5,606 bases of DNA from an uncultured Hyphomicrobiales bacterium (GCA_903916165.1 CAIWVR010000014.1:1-5606), one strand, 5' to 3'. Numbered from the stretch's first letter, positions 1 to 5,606 are shown. A program made the numbers and translations. Notes: a model not told the origin generated them from the letters alone.

Positions 1-316
1 CATTGATATCGAGAATCGTGACATCTGTCTCGGGGCCGCCCGCTTGCGCCACGCGGAACGCGACGTCACCGGTGCCACCCGCGACATCGAGGTGCCGGAA
101 AGACCGGTTCTTCGGCGGCTTCACCATGGAAACGAGCACATCCTTCCAGGCCCGATGCAAGCCCATCGACATGAAGTCGTTCATCACGTCGTAGCGGTCC
201 GCGACCTTGTGGAAGACGTCGTCGACGAGCGCCTGCTTTTGAACGAGGCGAACGGTCTCGAAGCCGAAATGCGTGTCATCCTCGGGACGAGGCCCGGTCG
301 TAGAAGCGTGAACCAT
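1..316 (-). CDS. ubiE: UbiE, demethylmenaquinone/ubiquinone C-methyltransferase (N-terminal part)
   Basis: This is the first 105 codons of a class I SAM-dependent methyltransferase; the gene continues past the left edge. UbiE adds the C-methyl group to the benzoquinone ring during ubiquinone synthesis (and to demethylmenaquinone where that is made), acting at the cytoplasmic face of the inner membrane. The translation shows the UbiE signature DRYDVMNDFMSMGLHRAWK (residues 40-58) and the SAM-binding motif I, LDVAGGTGD (76-84), followed by the acidic strand end VTILDIN (99-105). Before these lies the typical short N-terminus with HFGFETV (16-22). The ATG at 316-314 is preceded by GGAG (complement of 323-326) with a 6-base gap, which supports this start. 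It is divergent from mutM. Family assignment is secure; only the catalytic C-terminal half is unseen. Confidence 0.96.
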   Translation of the reverse strand, partial: MVHASTTGPRPEDDTHFGFETVRLVQKQALVDDVFHKVADRYDVMNDFMSMGLHRAWKDVLVSMVKPPKNRSFRHLDVAGGTGDVAFRVAQAGGPETDVTILDIN

Positions 317-337
317 GACTGACTCCAAAGTGGCTAG

Positions 338-366
338 ACCATAGCGCGACAGCACGGGAATGACCA
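338..366 (-). promoter_or_regulatory. Candidate sigma70-like promoter of ubiE
   Basis: On the minus strand, TGGTCA (complement of 361-366; 4 of 6 matches to TTGACA) and TATGGT (complement of 338-343; 4 of 6 to TATAAT) are separated by exactly 17 bases. Transcription would start about 15-20 bases before the ubiE start, just clear of its ribosome binding site. Seen by eye only; such matches arise by chance. Confidence 0.3.
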
Positions 367-374
367 TGTAGCAT
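346..374 (+). promoter_or_regulatory. Candidate sigma70-like promoter of mutM
   Basis: GCGACA (346-351; 4 of 6 matches to TTGACA) and TAGCAT (369-374; 4 of 6 to TATAAT) are separated by 17 bases and point toward mutM, leaving a leader of about 40 bases. It lies almost entirely on top of the candidate ubiE promoter on the other strand. Weak by-eye evidence. Confidence 0.28.
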
Positions 375-420
375 TGCGGCCTTCCCGAACGCGCCATGGC
401 AGCCCGAAAGACGAGGACCT

Positions 421-1305
421 ATGCCTGAACTTCCCGAGGTCGAGACCGTCCGGCGTGGCCTCGAGCCCGCCCTGCAAGGGACCCGGATCGACAAGGTGGA
501 GCAAAGGCGACCCGACCTGCGGTTTCCCCTGCCCGAGAATTTCGTTCAGCGCCTTGAGGGCCGAACGATCACGAGCCTGGGGCGTCGTGCAAAATATCTT
601 CTCGCCGATCTCGACGATGGCATGACCCTGATCATGCATCTGGGCATGAGCGGCTCGTTCCGCGTCGAGCGCGACGACGGTGAACCGACCACGCCGGGTT
701 CCTTCCATCACGAGCGATCAGGCTCAGCCACCCACGACCATATTGTCTTCCATCTCGCAAACGGCCGCAGGATAACCTACAATGATCCTCGCCGTTTCGG
801 GTTCATGGACCTCGTCGCGCGCACGGCCCTTTCTGAGCACCCGTCGTTCAGGACCCTCGGGCTCGAACCGCTGGGCAATGAATTGAACGGCGATCGCCTG
901 GCCGCACTCTTCAAGGGTCGCAAGACACCCCTCAAGGCCGCACTGCTCGACCAGAGCCTGGTTGCCGGGCTAGGCAATATTTATGTCTGCGAGGCGCTCA
1001 ACATGGCCAAGCTCTCGCCGAAGCGGCTTGCCGGGACACTGGCACGCAAGACCGGCGCGGCGACCCCGGCAGCGATACAGCTGGCTGACGACATCAAGTT
1101 GGTCCTGACGGACGCTATCCGTGCCGGAGGCTCATCGCTGCGCGACCATAAATTGACCGATGGGTCGCTCGGTTATTTCCAGCACCATTTCCGTGTCTAC
1201 GACCGCGAAGGCGAGCCCTGCCTGACGCCGGATTGCGACGGTGTCATCAAGCGGATTGTCCAGAGCGGCCGCTCCACATTCTATTGTCCGACGTGTCAAA
1301 AGTAG
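421..1305 (+). CDS. mutM: MutM (Fpg), formamidopyrimidine/8-oxoguanine DNA glycosylase and AP lyase
   Basis: Base-excision-repair enzyme that removes 8-oxoguanine and formamidopyrimidines and nicks the abasic site by beta/delta-elimination. All hallmark residues are present in 294 aa: the N-terminal PELPEVET with the catalytic Pro2 and Glu3 (Met is removed), the conserved Lys58 in RRAKYL, the void-filling Met76, Arg124 and Phe126 (HLGMSG, DPRRFG), the helix-two-turn-helix VAGLGNIY (181-188), and a C-terminal zinc finger with Cys267, Cys272, Cys289 and Cys292 plus Arg284 in QSGRSTFYC. The protein is about 25 residues longer than the E. coli enzyme, mainly through a charged loop at roughly 83-107 and a segment near 205-218. 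The first zinc-finger pair is C-x4-C rather than C-x2-C. Both traits, as I recall, are usual in alphaproteobacteria. AGGA sits 3 bases before the ATG, slightly close. Divergent from ubiE and probably monocistronic. Confidence 0.98.
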   Translation: MPELPEVETVRRGLEPALQGTRIDKVEQRRPDLRFPLPENFVQRLEGRTITSLGRRAKYLLADLDDGMTLIMHLGMSGSFRVERDDGEPTTPGSFHHERSGSATHDHIVFHLANGRRITYNDPRRFGFMDLVARTALSEHPSFRTLGLEPLGNELNGDRLAALFKGRKTPLKAALLDQSLVAGLGNIYVCEALNMAKLSPKRLAGTLARKTGAATPAAIQLADDIKLVLTDAIRAGGSSLRDHKLTDGSLGYFQHHFRVYDREGEPCLTPDCDGVIKRIVQSGRSTFYCPTCQK

Positions 1306-1323
1306 GCAAAGGCGAGACGATCA

Positions 1324-1352
1324 TGGACGTGCGCCCCATCAGCTGAGATAAT
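1324..1352 (+). promoter_or_regulatory. Candidate sigma70-like promoter of the TctC-like gene
   Basis: TGGACG (1324-1329; 4 of 6 to TTGACA) and GATAAT (1347-1352; 5 of 6 to TATAAT) are separated by 17 bases within the 93-base gap after mutM, predicting a leader of about 40 bases. It is the best promoter-like match in the window. The 8-base palindrome TCAGCTGA (1339-1346) abuts the -10 element and could be an operator half or chance. It suggests the gene is transcribed independently of mutM. Confidence 0.42.
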
Positions 1353-1398
1353 CCCCTTCATAAGCGCTGGAAAACGGCGGAGATTTCGGGAGGAACAC

Positions 1399-2427
1399 AT
1401 GGGTTTTCTGATCACAACCGCGCGCCGCACTCTGATCCTGGGCCTGGTTGGCATCTCGGTGGCTTCAAGTGCTGCACACGCAGACAATATCTCCGATTTT
1501 TATCGCGGCAAGAACGTCAATGTCCTGATCGGCGTTGCGGTGGGCGGCGAATACGACCTTCATGCACGCATGGTGTCGCGTTACCTTGGCAGGCACATCC
1601 CAGGCAACCCCAACGTCGTTCCCCAGAACATGACCGGTGCCGGCGGCCTGAAGATGGCGAATTACCTCTATGAAGTCGCCGCACGCGACGGCACCAACAT
1701 CGGCATGCTGGCGAACACGTTTCCGGCGATGCAGGCGGCCGGCGTCAAGGGCGTCGCGTTCGACGCCGAAAAGTTCAACTGGATCGGCTCGATCTGTCCG
1801 ACCGTCGAGACCATGACTGTCTGGAAAACCACCGGCGTCAAAACGTTCGACGACGCCCGCAAGACGGAAGTGATCGCGGGCGCGACGGGGCGCGGCGCCA
1901 TCACCTACATGTTCCCGGCCATGCTGAACGAGTTCGCGGGCACGAAATTCAAGATCGTCACCGGCTATCCCGGCGGCAATGACGTCAATCTCGCGATGGA
2001 GCGTGGCGAAGTCGGCGCACGCAACAACACCTGGTCAAGCTGGAAGGTGACCAAGCCGTCCTGGCTCGCCAACAAGGATATCACGATCCTCGTGCAAGCC
2101 GGCCCCAAGGCCGCAGACCTGCCCTTCGTGCCGTCCATCGAGGACGTGATCCCCGATCCCGACAATCGCAAGGTTGTCGAACTGCTGGTCTCGGGCACGC
2201 GCCTCGGTCGCCCGCTTGCCACGACACCGGGCGTTCCCGAAGACCGCGTGAAAGCCTTACGGGACGCTTTCGACGCTGTGATGAAGGATCCGGATTTCGT
2301 CAAGGAAGCGGCGGCGGCCAATATCGACATCGACCCGGTGCGCGGTGTCGACATGCAGCAGTTCGTGACCAAGGTGCTCGCCACGCCCAAGCACCTTGCG
2401 GCGCGCGCCCGCGAATTGATCGAGTGA
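1399..2427 (+). CDS. TctC/Bug-type periplasmic solute-binding protein (tripartite tricarboxylate transporter receptor family)
   Basis: Secreted binding protein of the COG3181 (TctC/Bug) family, which captures small carboxylates or related ligands in the periplasm for TctAB permeases or for signalling. Residues 1-28 form a Sec signal peptide: positive TTARRT, then a hydrophobic stretch, then a likely cleavage at AHA|DN. The mature start FYRGKNVNVLIG, followed by YDLHARMVSRYLGRHIPG (52-69), NVVPQNMTGAGG (72-83) and KFKIVTGYPGG (183-193), is the pattern of the FYRGK branch common in alpha- and betaproteobacteria. The motif LAMERGEVGAR (198-208) is also typical. At 342 aa the length is normal. 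GGGAGG (1388-1393) lies 5 bases before the ATG and fixes the start. No TctA or TctB gene is in the window, so it appears to be an orphan receptor; the ligand cannot be predicted. The usual GGG before YD reads VGGEYD here. Confidence 0.93.
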   Translation: MGFLITTARRTLILGLVGISVASSAAHADNISDFYRGKNVNVLIGVAVGGEYDLHARMVSRYLGRHIPGNPNVVPQNMTGAGGLKMANYLYEVAARDGTNIGMLANTFPAMQAAGVKGVAFDAEKFNWIGSICPTVETMTVWKTTGVKTFDDARKTEVIAGATGRGAITYMFPAMLNEFAGTKFKIVTGYPGGNDVNLAMERGEVGARNNTWSSWKVTKPSWLANKDITILVQAGPKAADLPFVPSIEDVIPDPDNRKVVELLVSGTRLGRPLATTPGVPEDRVKALRDAFDAVMKDPDFVKEAAAANIDIDPVRGVDMQQFVTKVLATPKHLAARARELIE

Positions 2428-2432
2428 CGCCC

Positions 2433-2463
2433 GCCGCCGGATCACCTGCAAGCGTGCAGCGGC
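2433..2463. terminator. Possible bidirectional hairpin between convergent genes
   Basis: The 37-base gap between the two convergent binding-protein genes holds CTGCA-AGCG-TGCAG (2446-2459), a perfect 5-base-pair stem with a 4-base loop. An outer GCCGC (2433-2437) can pair with GCGGC (2459-2463), although base 2459 is shared between the two stems. There is no T-run on either side, so this is not a canonical intrinsic terminator. Its location at a tail-to-tail junction is the main support. Confidence 0.3.
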
Positions 2464-2464
2464 C

Positions 2465-3565
2465 CTACTTGCCGGTTTTGACCCGCGTCCATTCGCGGGT
2501 CACGAGCCGCTGTGTCTGGGCGTCGTAGGGCGAGACGGTGAACAGCCGCGCCATGGTGGCTGCGTCAGGATAGATCACCGGATTGTCCACCACACCCTTG
2601 TCGATATAGGGCTTTGACTCAAGAACGCTGTTGGCAAAATTCGTGACATTGGTGTTGCGTGCCGCCATTTCGGGACGCAACATAAAGTCGATAAAAGCAT
2701 GCGCTTCGGCGACATGCGGCGCATCCTTCGGGATGGCGAAACTGTCAAGCGACATCAGCGTGCCTTCCTTGGGGATGACATAGGAGACATTGACACCGTT
2801 CTTGGCTTCCAGCGCACGGTTGCGCGCCTGGAAGGCATCTCCCGCCCAGCCGATCGCCATGCAAATGTCGCCATTGGCCAGCGCATTGATGTATTCTGAC
2901 GAATGATATTTCTTGACGTTCGGGCGCATCTGCGCGAGCAGCACGGCAGCCTTGCGGATCTCATCGGGCTTCTTCGAATCCGGGTTGAAGCCAAGGTAGC
3001 GCAGGGCAATCGAGAACAGGTCTTCGGGGCTGTCGAGCACGTAAACCCCGCAATCGGCGACCCGCTTCAGGTTCTCTGGTTTGAAGACCACATCCCAGCT
3101 GTCGACAGGAACCTTGCCCAGTCGCTGCCAGACCTTCTCGGTGTTGAACGCAATGCCGGTGGTGAACCACATATAGTTCACGGCATAGCGGTTGCCGGGA
3201 TCATAGACGGCAAGACGCTTCATGACCTCAGGCCAGAGATTTCTGGCATTCGGGATCTTGCTCATGTCGAGCGGCTGGAAGACGCCCGTCTTGATCTGCC
3301 TTTGCAGGAAGGTGGCCGATGGCACGACGACATCATAGCCAGTGCGCCCGGCCAGCAATTTCGTTTCGAGAATCTCATTGGAATCGTACGTGTCATAGAC
3401 AACCTTGATCCCCGTCTCGCGGGTGAACTCGTTCAGCGTCTTCGCGTCAATGTAATCCGACCAATTATAGACATGGACGACCTTGTCGGCGGCGCAACTG
3501 GGCGCGGTCGCCACGGCAACGGCCAAGAGCATGGCGCAAAAAACGGCGCTCAGGTTTCGTATCAT
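2465..3565 (-). CDS. potF: PotF-like periplasmic polyamine (putrescine)-binding protein
   Basis: Substrate-binding component of a PotFGHI/PotABCD-type polyamine ABC transporter, 366 aa. Residues 1-26 are a Sec signal peptide with probable cleavage at CAA|DK. The mature protein follows E. coli PotF closely along its whole length: VYNWSDYI (32-39), YDSNEILETKLLAG (60-73), VVVPSATFL (79-87), VDSWDVVFKPENL (154-166), NGDICMAIGWAGD (231-243), and the end REWTRVKTGK. The expected ligand contacts Trp35, Ser36, Asp37, Trp240, Asp243 and Asp274 are kept. Two positions differ: Ser272 replaces the pocket aromatic (Phe in PotF, Trp in PotD), and Phe310 apparently replaces a Tyr. I chose ATG 3565 because GGGAG precedes it and the signal peptide then starts MIRN. 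A GTG at 3583 would form a GTGA overlap with the upstream stop but has no visible ribosome binding site. It is second in an operon behind an aminotransferase; no ATPase or permease is in view. Confidence 0.94.
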   Translation of the reverse strand: MIRNLSAVFCAMLLAVAVATAPSCAADKVVHVYNWSDYIDAKTLNEFTRETGIKVVYDTYDSNEILETKLLAGRTGYDVVVPSATFLQRQIKTGVFQPLDMSKIPNARNLWPEVMKRLAVYDPGNRYAVNYMWFTTGIAFNTEKVWQRLGKVPVDSWDVVFKPENLKRVADCGVYVLDSPEDLFSIALRYLGFNPDSKKPDEIRKAAVLLAQMRPNVKKYHSSEYINALANGDICMAIGWAGDAFQARNRALEAKNGVNVSYVIPKEGTLMSLDSFAIPKDAPHVAEAHAFIDFMLRPEMAARNTNVTNFANSVLESKPYIDKGVVDNPVIYPDAATMARLFTVSPYDAQTQRLVTREWTRVKTGK

Positions 3566-3573
3566 CGAAGGGA

Positions 3574-3578
3574 CTCCC
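3574..3578 (-). promoter_or_regulatory. Ribosome binding site deciding the potF start
   Basis: GGGAG (complement of CTCCC) sits 8 bases before the ATG at 3565-3563 and immediately downstream of the aminotransferase stop. It favours this ATG over the in-frame GTG at 3583, six codons upstream, which would place the motif inside the coding sequence and is preceded by no Shine-Dalgarno-like purine run. Confidence 0.6.
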
Positions 3579-3579
3579 G

Positions 3580-4728
3580 TCACTTGCCGAGCGCACGCGC
3601 CAGCCTGCCAAGGCCAGCGTCGAGCGTCGCATCATTCTTGGAAAAACAGAGACGCACGACGTTACGCACCGGATTCTCGTCATAAAAGGCCGAGACAGGT
3701 ATGGCAGCCACCCCATGGTCGACGACCAGTCTCTTGCAGAAGGCAAAATCGTCGGTCTCGCCAAGTGGCGCGATGTCGATATTGAGAAAGTAAGTTCCCT
3801 GGCTCGGGATCACGTCGAAGCCGAGCGCCTGCAGCCCTTGCGTCAGCCGATCACGGCTGCGCTGAAAAGCTGCACGCATGTCAGCAAAATAAGCGTCCGG
3901 CTTTGCAAGACCGAAAGCCACTGCGGCCTGCAGGTTCGGCGGCGTCGTGAACGTCAGGAACTGATGCGCCTTGGACACGACGCGCAGCAGATCCGGCGCG
4001 GCAACAACGAGGCCGACTTTCCAGCCGGTGAGCGAGAAGATCTTGCCGGCCGAGCCAATCTTGACCGTGCGCTCGCGCATGCCGGGGATCGTCATCATCG
4101 GCACATGCTCGTGCCCGTCGAACACGACATGTTCCCAGACCTCGTCACTGATGCAGACCGCGTCGAACCGCATGCAATAGGTCGCCAGCAATTCGAGCGA
4201 TGCGCGCGGCAAGACAGTGCCGGTCGGATTGAGCGGCGTATTCAGGATCACGACGCGCGTGCGATCGGTGAAGACGGCGTCGAGATCGGCTGCCGTGAAC
4301 TGCCAGTGCGGCGGCTTCAGCGTGACAAGCCGCGGGATGCCGCCCGCGAGCCGCACCATCGGGAGATAGGAATCATAGACCGGCTGGAACAGCACCACCT
4401 CGTCACCGGGACGCACCATGGCAAGAATGGCGGCACTCAAGGCTTCCGTGGCTCCAGAGGTCACCAGGGTCTCACGCTGGGGATCGATCGACAGCGCATG
4501 GAACCGTCCGTAATGGGCGGCGATAGCATCGCGCAACTCGGCGGTCCCCATCATGGACGGATATTGATTGTACCCGTGCAGGGTGGCTTCGGCGGCCTTT
4601 CTGCGGACATCCTCCGGGCCGGGGTCGTCCGGGAACCCCTGCCCCAGATTGATGGCCTGGTGCTCACGTGCCAGCGAGGACATAGTCTCGAATATGGTCG
4701 TCGGCAAATCCGCGAATAGGGGGTTCAT
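3580..4728 (-). CDS. Class I/II PLP-dependent aminotransferase (methionine/kynurenine/glutamine-transaminase-K-like)
   Basis: Cytoplasmic fold-type I aminotransferase, 382 aa, which moves an amino group between an amino acid and a 2-oxo acid. Visible landmarks: INLGQGFPD (26-34) near the N-terminus; TSGATEAL (90-97), the PLP phosphate loop; PVYDSY (116-121); NTPLNPTG (163-170), with the cofactor-contacting Asn167; ISDEVWEH (193-200), with Asp195 for the pyridine nitrogen; SAGKIFSLTGWKVG (226-239), with the Schiff-base Lys229; and VRLCFSK (358-364), with the carboxylate-binding Arg359. INLGQGFP and the TGWKVG context place it near the YbdL/kynurenine aminotransferase group rather than aspartate aminotransferases; substrate is not predictable from this. 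GAGGA (complement of 4732-4736) lies 3 bases before the ATG, in the context ACGAGGACC also seen before mutM. It leads a two-gene operon with the PotF-like gene, which begins 14 bases after its TGA. It is divergent from mmcB. Confidence 0.95.
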   Translation of the reverse strand: MNPLFADLPTTIFETMSSLAREHQAINLGQGFPDDPGPEDVRRKAAEATLHGYNQYPSMMGTAELRDAIAAHYGRFHALSIDPQRETLVTSGATEALSAAILAMVRPGDEVVLFQPVYDSYLPMVRLAGGIPRLVTLKPPHWQFTAADLDAVFTDRTRVVILNTPLNPTGTVLPRASLELLATYCMRFDAVCISDEVWEHVVFDGHEHVPMMTIPGMRERTVKIGSAGKIFSLTGWKVGLVVAAPDLLRVVSKAHQFLTFTTPPNLQAAVAFGLAKPDAYFADMRAAFQRSRDRLTQGLQALGFDVIPSQGTYFLNIDIAPLGETDDFAFCKRLVVDHGVAAIPVSAFYDENPVRNVVRLCFSKNDATLDAGLGRLARALGK

Positions 4729-4769
4729 CGGTCCTCGTCAGGCGGCGGGCTGATGCAATACGGATCTGC

Positions 4770-4799
4770 TTCCTAGCATGACATTCCAACTGCTAGAAG
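4770..4799. promoter_or_regulatory. Imperfect inverted repeat in the aminotransferase/mmcB spacer, possible operator
   Basis: TTCCTAGCA (4770-4778) and TGCTAGAAG (4791-4799) are inverted copies: a perfect 6-base CTAGCA/TGCTAG core plus a further T-A pair and a T-G wobble across one mismatch. The 12-base spacer puts the half-site centres 21 bases apart, about two helical turns on one face of the DNA, as for a dimeric regulator. It lies midway in the 101-base region between divergent starts. No convincing promoter could be picked for either gene in this spacer. A chance repeat is possible. Confidence 0.35.
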
Positions 4800-4829
4800 A
4801 TCACAGCAAGGACGGGATGCAAGATCGGC

Positions 4830-5294
4830 ATGCAGGAGATTCCGCGAGCGCCGGAAGACGGACGGCAATCGGAGACAGCGGCGCAGGTGTCGCGGGGTGT
4901 GCGACGGCTTCTGCGCGCGCATGGGCTGGCGTCCGTGACGGAAATGCCCCTCCCCAGCGGACGCCGCGCCGATATTGTCGCTTTGGCACCCGACGGGCAG
5001 ATCGTGATCGTCGAGATCAAATCATCCATGGCGGATTTTCGGGCCGATCTGAAATGGCCGGAGTACCGGCACCATTGCGACCGGCTCTATTTCGCCATTC
5101 CGGTCGAAGTTTCCGAGGACGCCATGCCTGATGATGCCGGTCTGATCGTGGCCGATGCCTTTGGCGCAGCTTTTGTGCGGACGGCACCCGATCATCGCCT
5201 GGCCGGAGCGACGCGCCGGTCCATGCTGCTCCGGTTCGGCCATTTTGCTGCGGACCGGCTGCACCGGCTCCGGGATGCCGGGCTGCAAGATTAG
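4830..5294 (+). CDS. mmcB: MmcB-family DNA repair protein (PD-(D/E)XK nuclease-like)
   Basis: Small (154 aa) MmcB-like protein. In Caulobacter crescentus, mmcB is an SOS-regulated gene needed for mitomycin C resistance; the family carries a restriction-endonuclease-like fold, though its exact reaction is not established as far as I know. Seen here: a helix with RQSETAAQVSRGVRRLL (12-28); then Glu38; then GRRADIVAL (44-52) with Asp48; then IVIVEIKSS (58-66) with Glu62 and Lys64, giving the D-x13-E-x-K nuclease core; then DFRADLKWPEYR (69-80), HCDRLYFAI (82-90), GLIVADAFGA (104-113) and a C-terminal RRSMLLRFG helix (129-137). The start is the only ATG/GTG/TTG between the in-frame stop at 4794 and the conserved region, yet its ribosome binding site is poor (only CGG nearby; GGACGGGA is about 14 bases away). 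The gene ends head-on into actR, with overlapping stops. No GTTC-N7-GTTC LexA box is visible upstream. Confidence 0.93.
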   Translation: MQEIPRAPEDGRQSETAAQVSRGVRRLLRAHGLASVTEMPLPSGRRADIVALAPDGQIVIVEIKSSMADFRADLKWPEYRHHCDRLYFAIPVEVSEDAMPDDAGLIVADAFGAAFVRTAPDHRLAGATRRSMLLRFGHFAADRLHRLRDAGLQD

Positions 5295-5606
5295 CGCGGA
5301 GCCCGCTTGGCCAGAATGCGCTGAAGCGTGCGCCGGTGCATATTCAACCGCCGCGCCGTCTCTGACACATTGCGTCCACAAAGTTCGTAGATCCGCTGGA
5401 TATGTTCCCAGCGGACGCGATCTGCCGACATCGGATTTTCGGGAAGCGCTGCCTTGTCATGGCGAATCGCCATCAGCGCATTGTAAATCTCGTCGGCATC
5501 GGCAGGCTTGGCGAGATAGTCGAAGGCACCAAGCTTCACCGCGGTCACGGCCGTTGCTATATTGCCATAGCCCGTCAGGATGACGCCACGGGCGTCGGGG
5601 CGCAGC
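5291..5606 (-). CDS. actR: ActR/RegA/PrrA-family redox response regulator (C-terminal part)
   Basis: The C-terminal 104 or so codons of the cytoplasmic response regulator paired with the ActS/RegB/PrrB sensor kinase, which adjusts respiration, nitrogen and carbon fixation and related functions to redox state. The start and the phosphorylated Asp lie beyond the right edge. The visible receiver part has the switch threonine in VILTGYGNIATAV and the conserved lysine in FDYLAKPADADE. After the proline-containing linker LPENPMSADRVRWEHIQR comes a Fis-type helix-turn-helix, NVSETARRLNMHRRTLQRIL, ending in AKRAPR. These are near-identical to ActR/RegA sequences known from rhizobia and Rhodobacter, where the HTH is extremely conserved. 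The TAA (complement of 5291-5293) overlaps the mmcB TAG by sharing TTAG. The first visible residues (LRPDARG) continue the same frame to the window edge, so the gene is intact here and merely cut by the window. Confidence 0.97.
   Translation of the reverse strand, partial: LRPDARGVILTGYGNIATAVTAVKLGAFDYLAKPADADEIYNALMAIRHDKAALPENPMSADRVRWEHIQRIYELCGRNVSETARRLNMHRRTLQRILAKRAPR

Noticed and set aside
334..711. A 125-codon minus-strand open frame over the mutM start and the ubiE/mutM spacer
   Set aside because: It lies opposite the catalytic N-terminus of MutM and shows no motif of its own.
1263..1274. Perfect 12-base palindrome GAGCGGCCGCTC near the 3' end of mutM
   Set aside because: It falls in the codons for the invariant QSGRS of the zinc finger; coding constraint and GC content explain it, and no T-run follows to make it a terminator.
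1965..2390. A 141-codon minus-strand open frame inside the TctC-like gene
   Set aside because: Its product is Ser/Thr/Ala/Arg-rich shadow sequence; the plus strand carries a complete signal peptide and family motifs.
2903..3685. A 260-codon plus-strand open frame opposite potF and the end of the aminotransferase gene
   Set aside because: It crosses a gene boundary on the other strand, has no family features, and the minus-strand reading is unmistakably PotF-like.
3715..4719. A 334-codon plus-strand open frame opposite the aminotransferase gene
   Set aside because: It spans almost exactly the antisense of a gene with full PLP-enzyme motifs; its product is rich in Arg, His and Asp without recognisable motifs, as expected for a shadow frame in high-GC DNA.
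4774..4779. TAGCAT as a -10 element for mmcB
   Set aside because: The sequence 17 bases upstream (TGATGC, 4751-4756) does not resemble a -35, so there is no supportable promoter pair.
5022..5381. A 119-codon minus-strand open frame across the mmcB/actR junction
   Set aside because: It runs opposite conserved MmcB motifs and out of frame with ActR; both real reading frames are strongly supported by family similarity.

Overview
The window looks like ordinary chromosomal core sequence from a high-GC alphaproteobacterium, most likely in the Hyphomicrobiales (Rhizobiales). The pointers are the terminus of an ActR/RegA-type redox regulator, an MmcB-family protein (a family known mainly from alphaproteobacteria), a MutM with the longer loop and spread zinc finger usual in rhizobia-like bacteria, and an orphan tripartite-tricarboxylate-type binding protein. 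Genus cannot be decided by eye.

Layout, left to right: (1) the N-terminal part of ubiE (quinone-ring C-methyltransferase), minus strand, running off the left edge; (2) mutM, the 8-oxoguanine DNA glycosylase, plus strand, divergent from ubiE across 104 bases that can hold two overlapping promoters; (3) a secreted TctC/Bug-type solute-binding protein, plus strand, with its own candidate promoter and no TctA/TctB partner in view; (4) a tail-to-tail junction with a short GC-rich hairpin; (5) a minus-strand two-gene operon reading from right to left: a class I/II PLP aminotransferase followed after 14 bases by a PotF-like polyamine-binding protein; (6) a 101-base divergent spacer with an imperfect inverted repeat; (7) mmcB, a PD-(D/E)XK-type putative DNA repair nuclease, plus strand; (8) the C-terminal part of actR (regA), minus strand, whose stop codon overlaps that of mmcB.

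Functionally the window mixes DNA repair (mutM, mmcB), respiratory and redox functions (ubiE, actR) and periplasmic nutrient capture (the TctC-like and PotF-like proteins). The aminotransferase/PotF pair is the only clear operon. Both binding proteins lack their membrane partners here, so those must be encoded elsewhere or supplied by other systems.

I found no mobile element, CRISPR array, RNA gene, or evidence of a new multi-gene system. The observations most worth checking are small: a serine in place of the aromatic residue expected in the PotF ligand pocket, the dyad in the aminotransferase/mmcB spacer, and the lack of a visible LexA box in front of mmcB.
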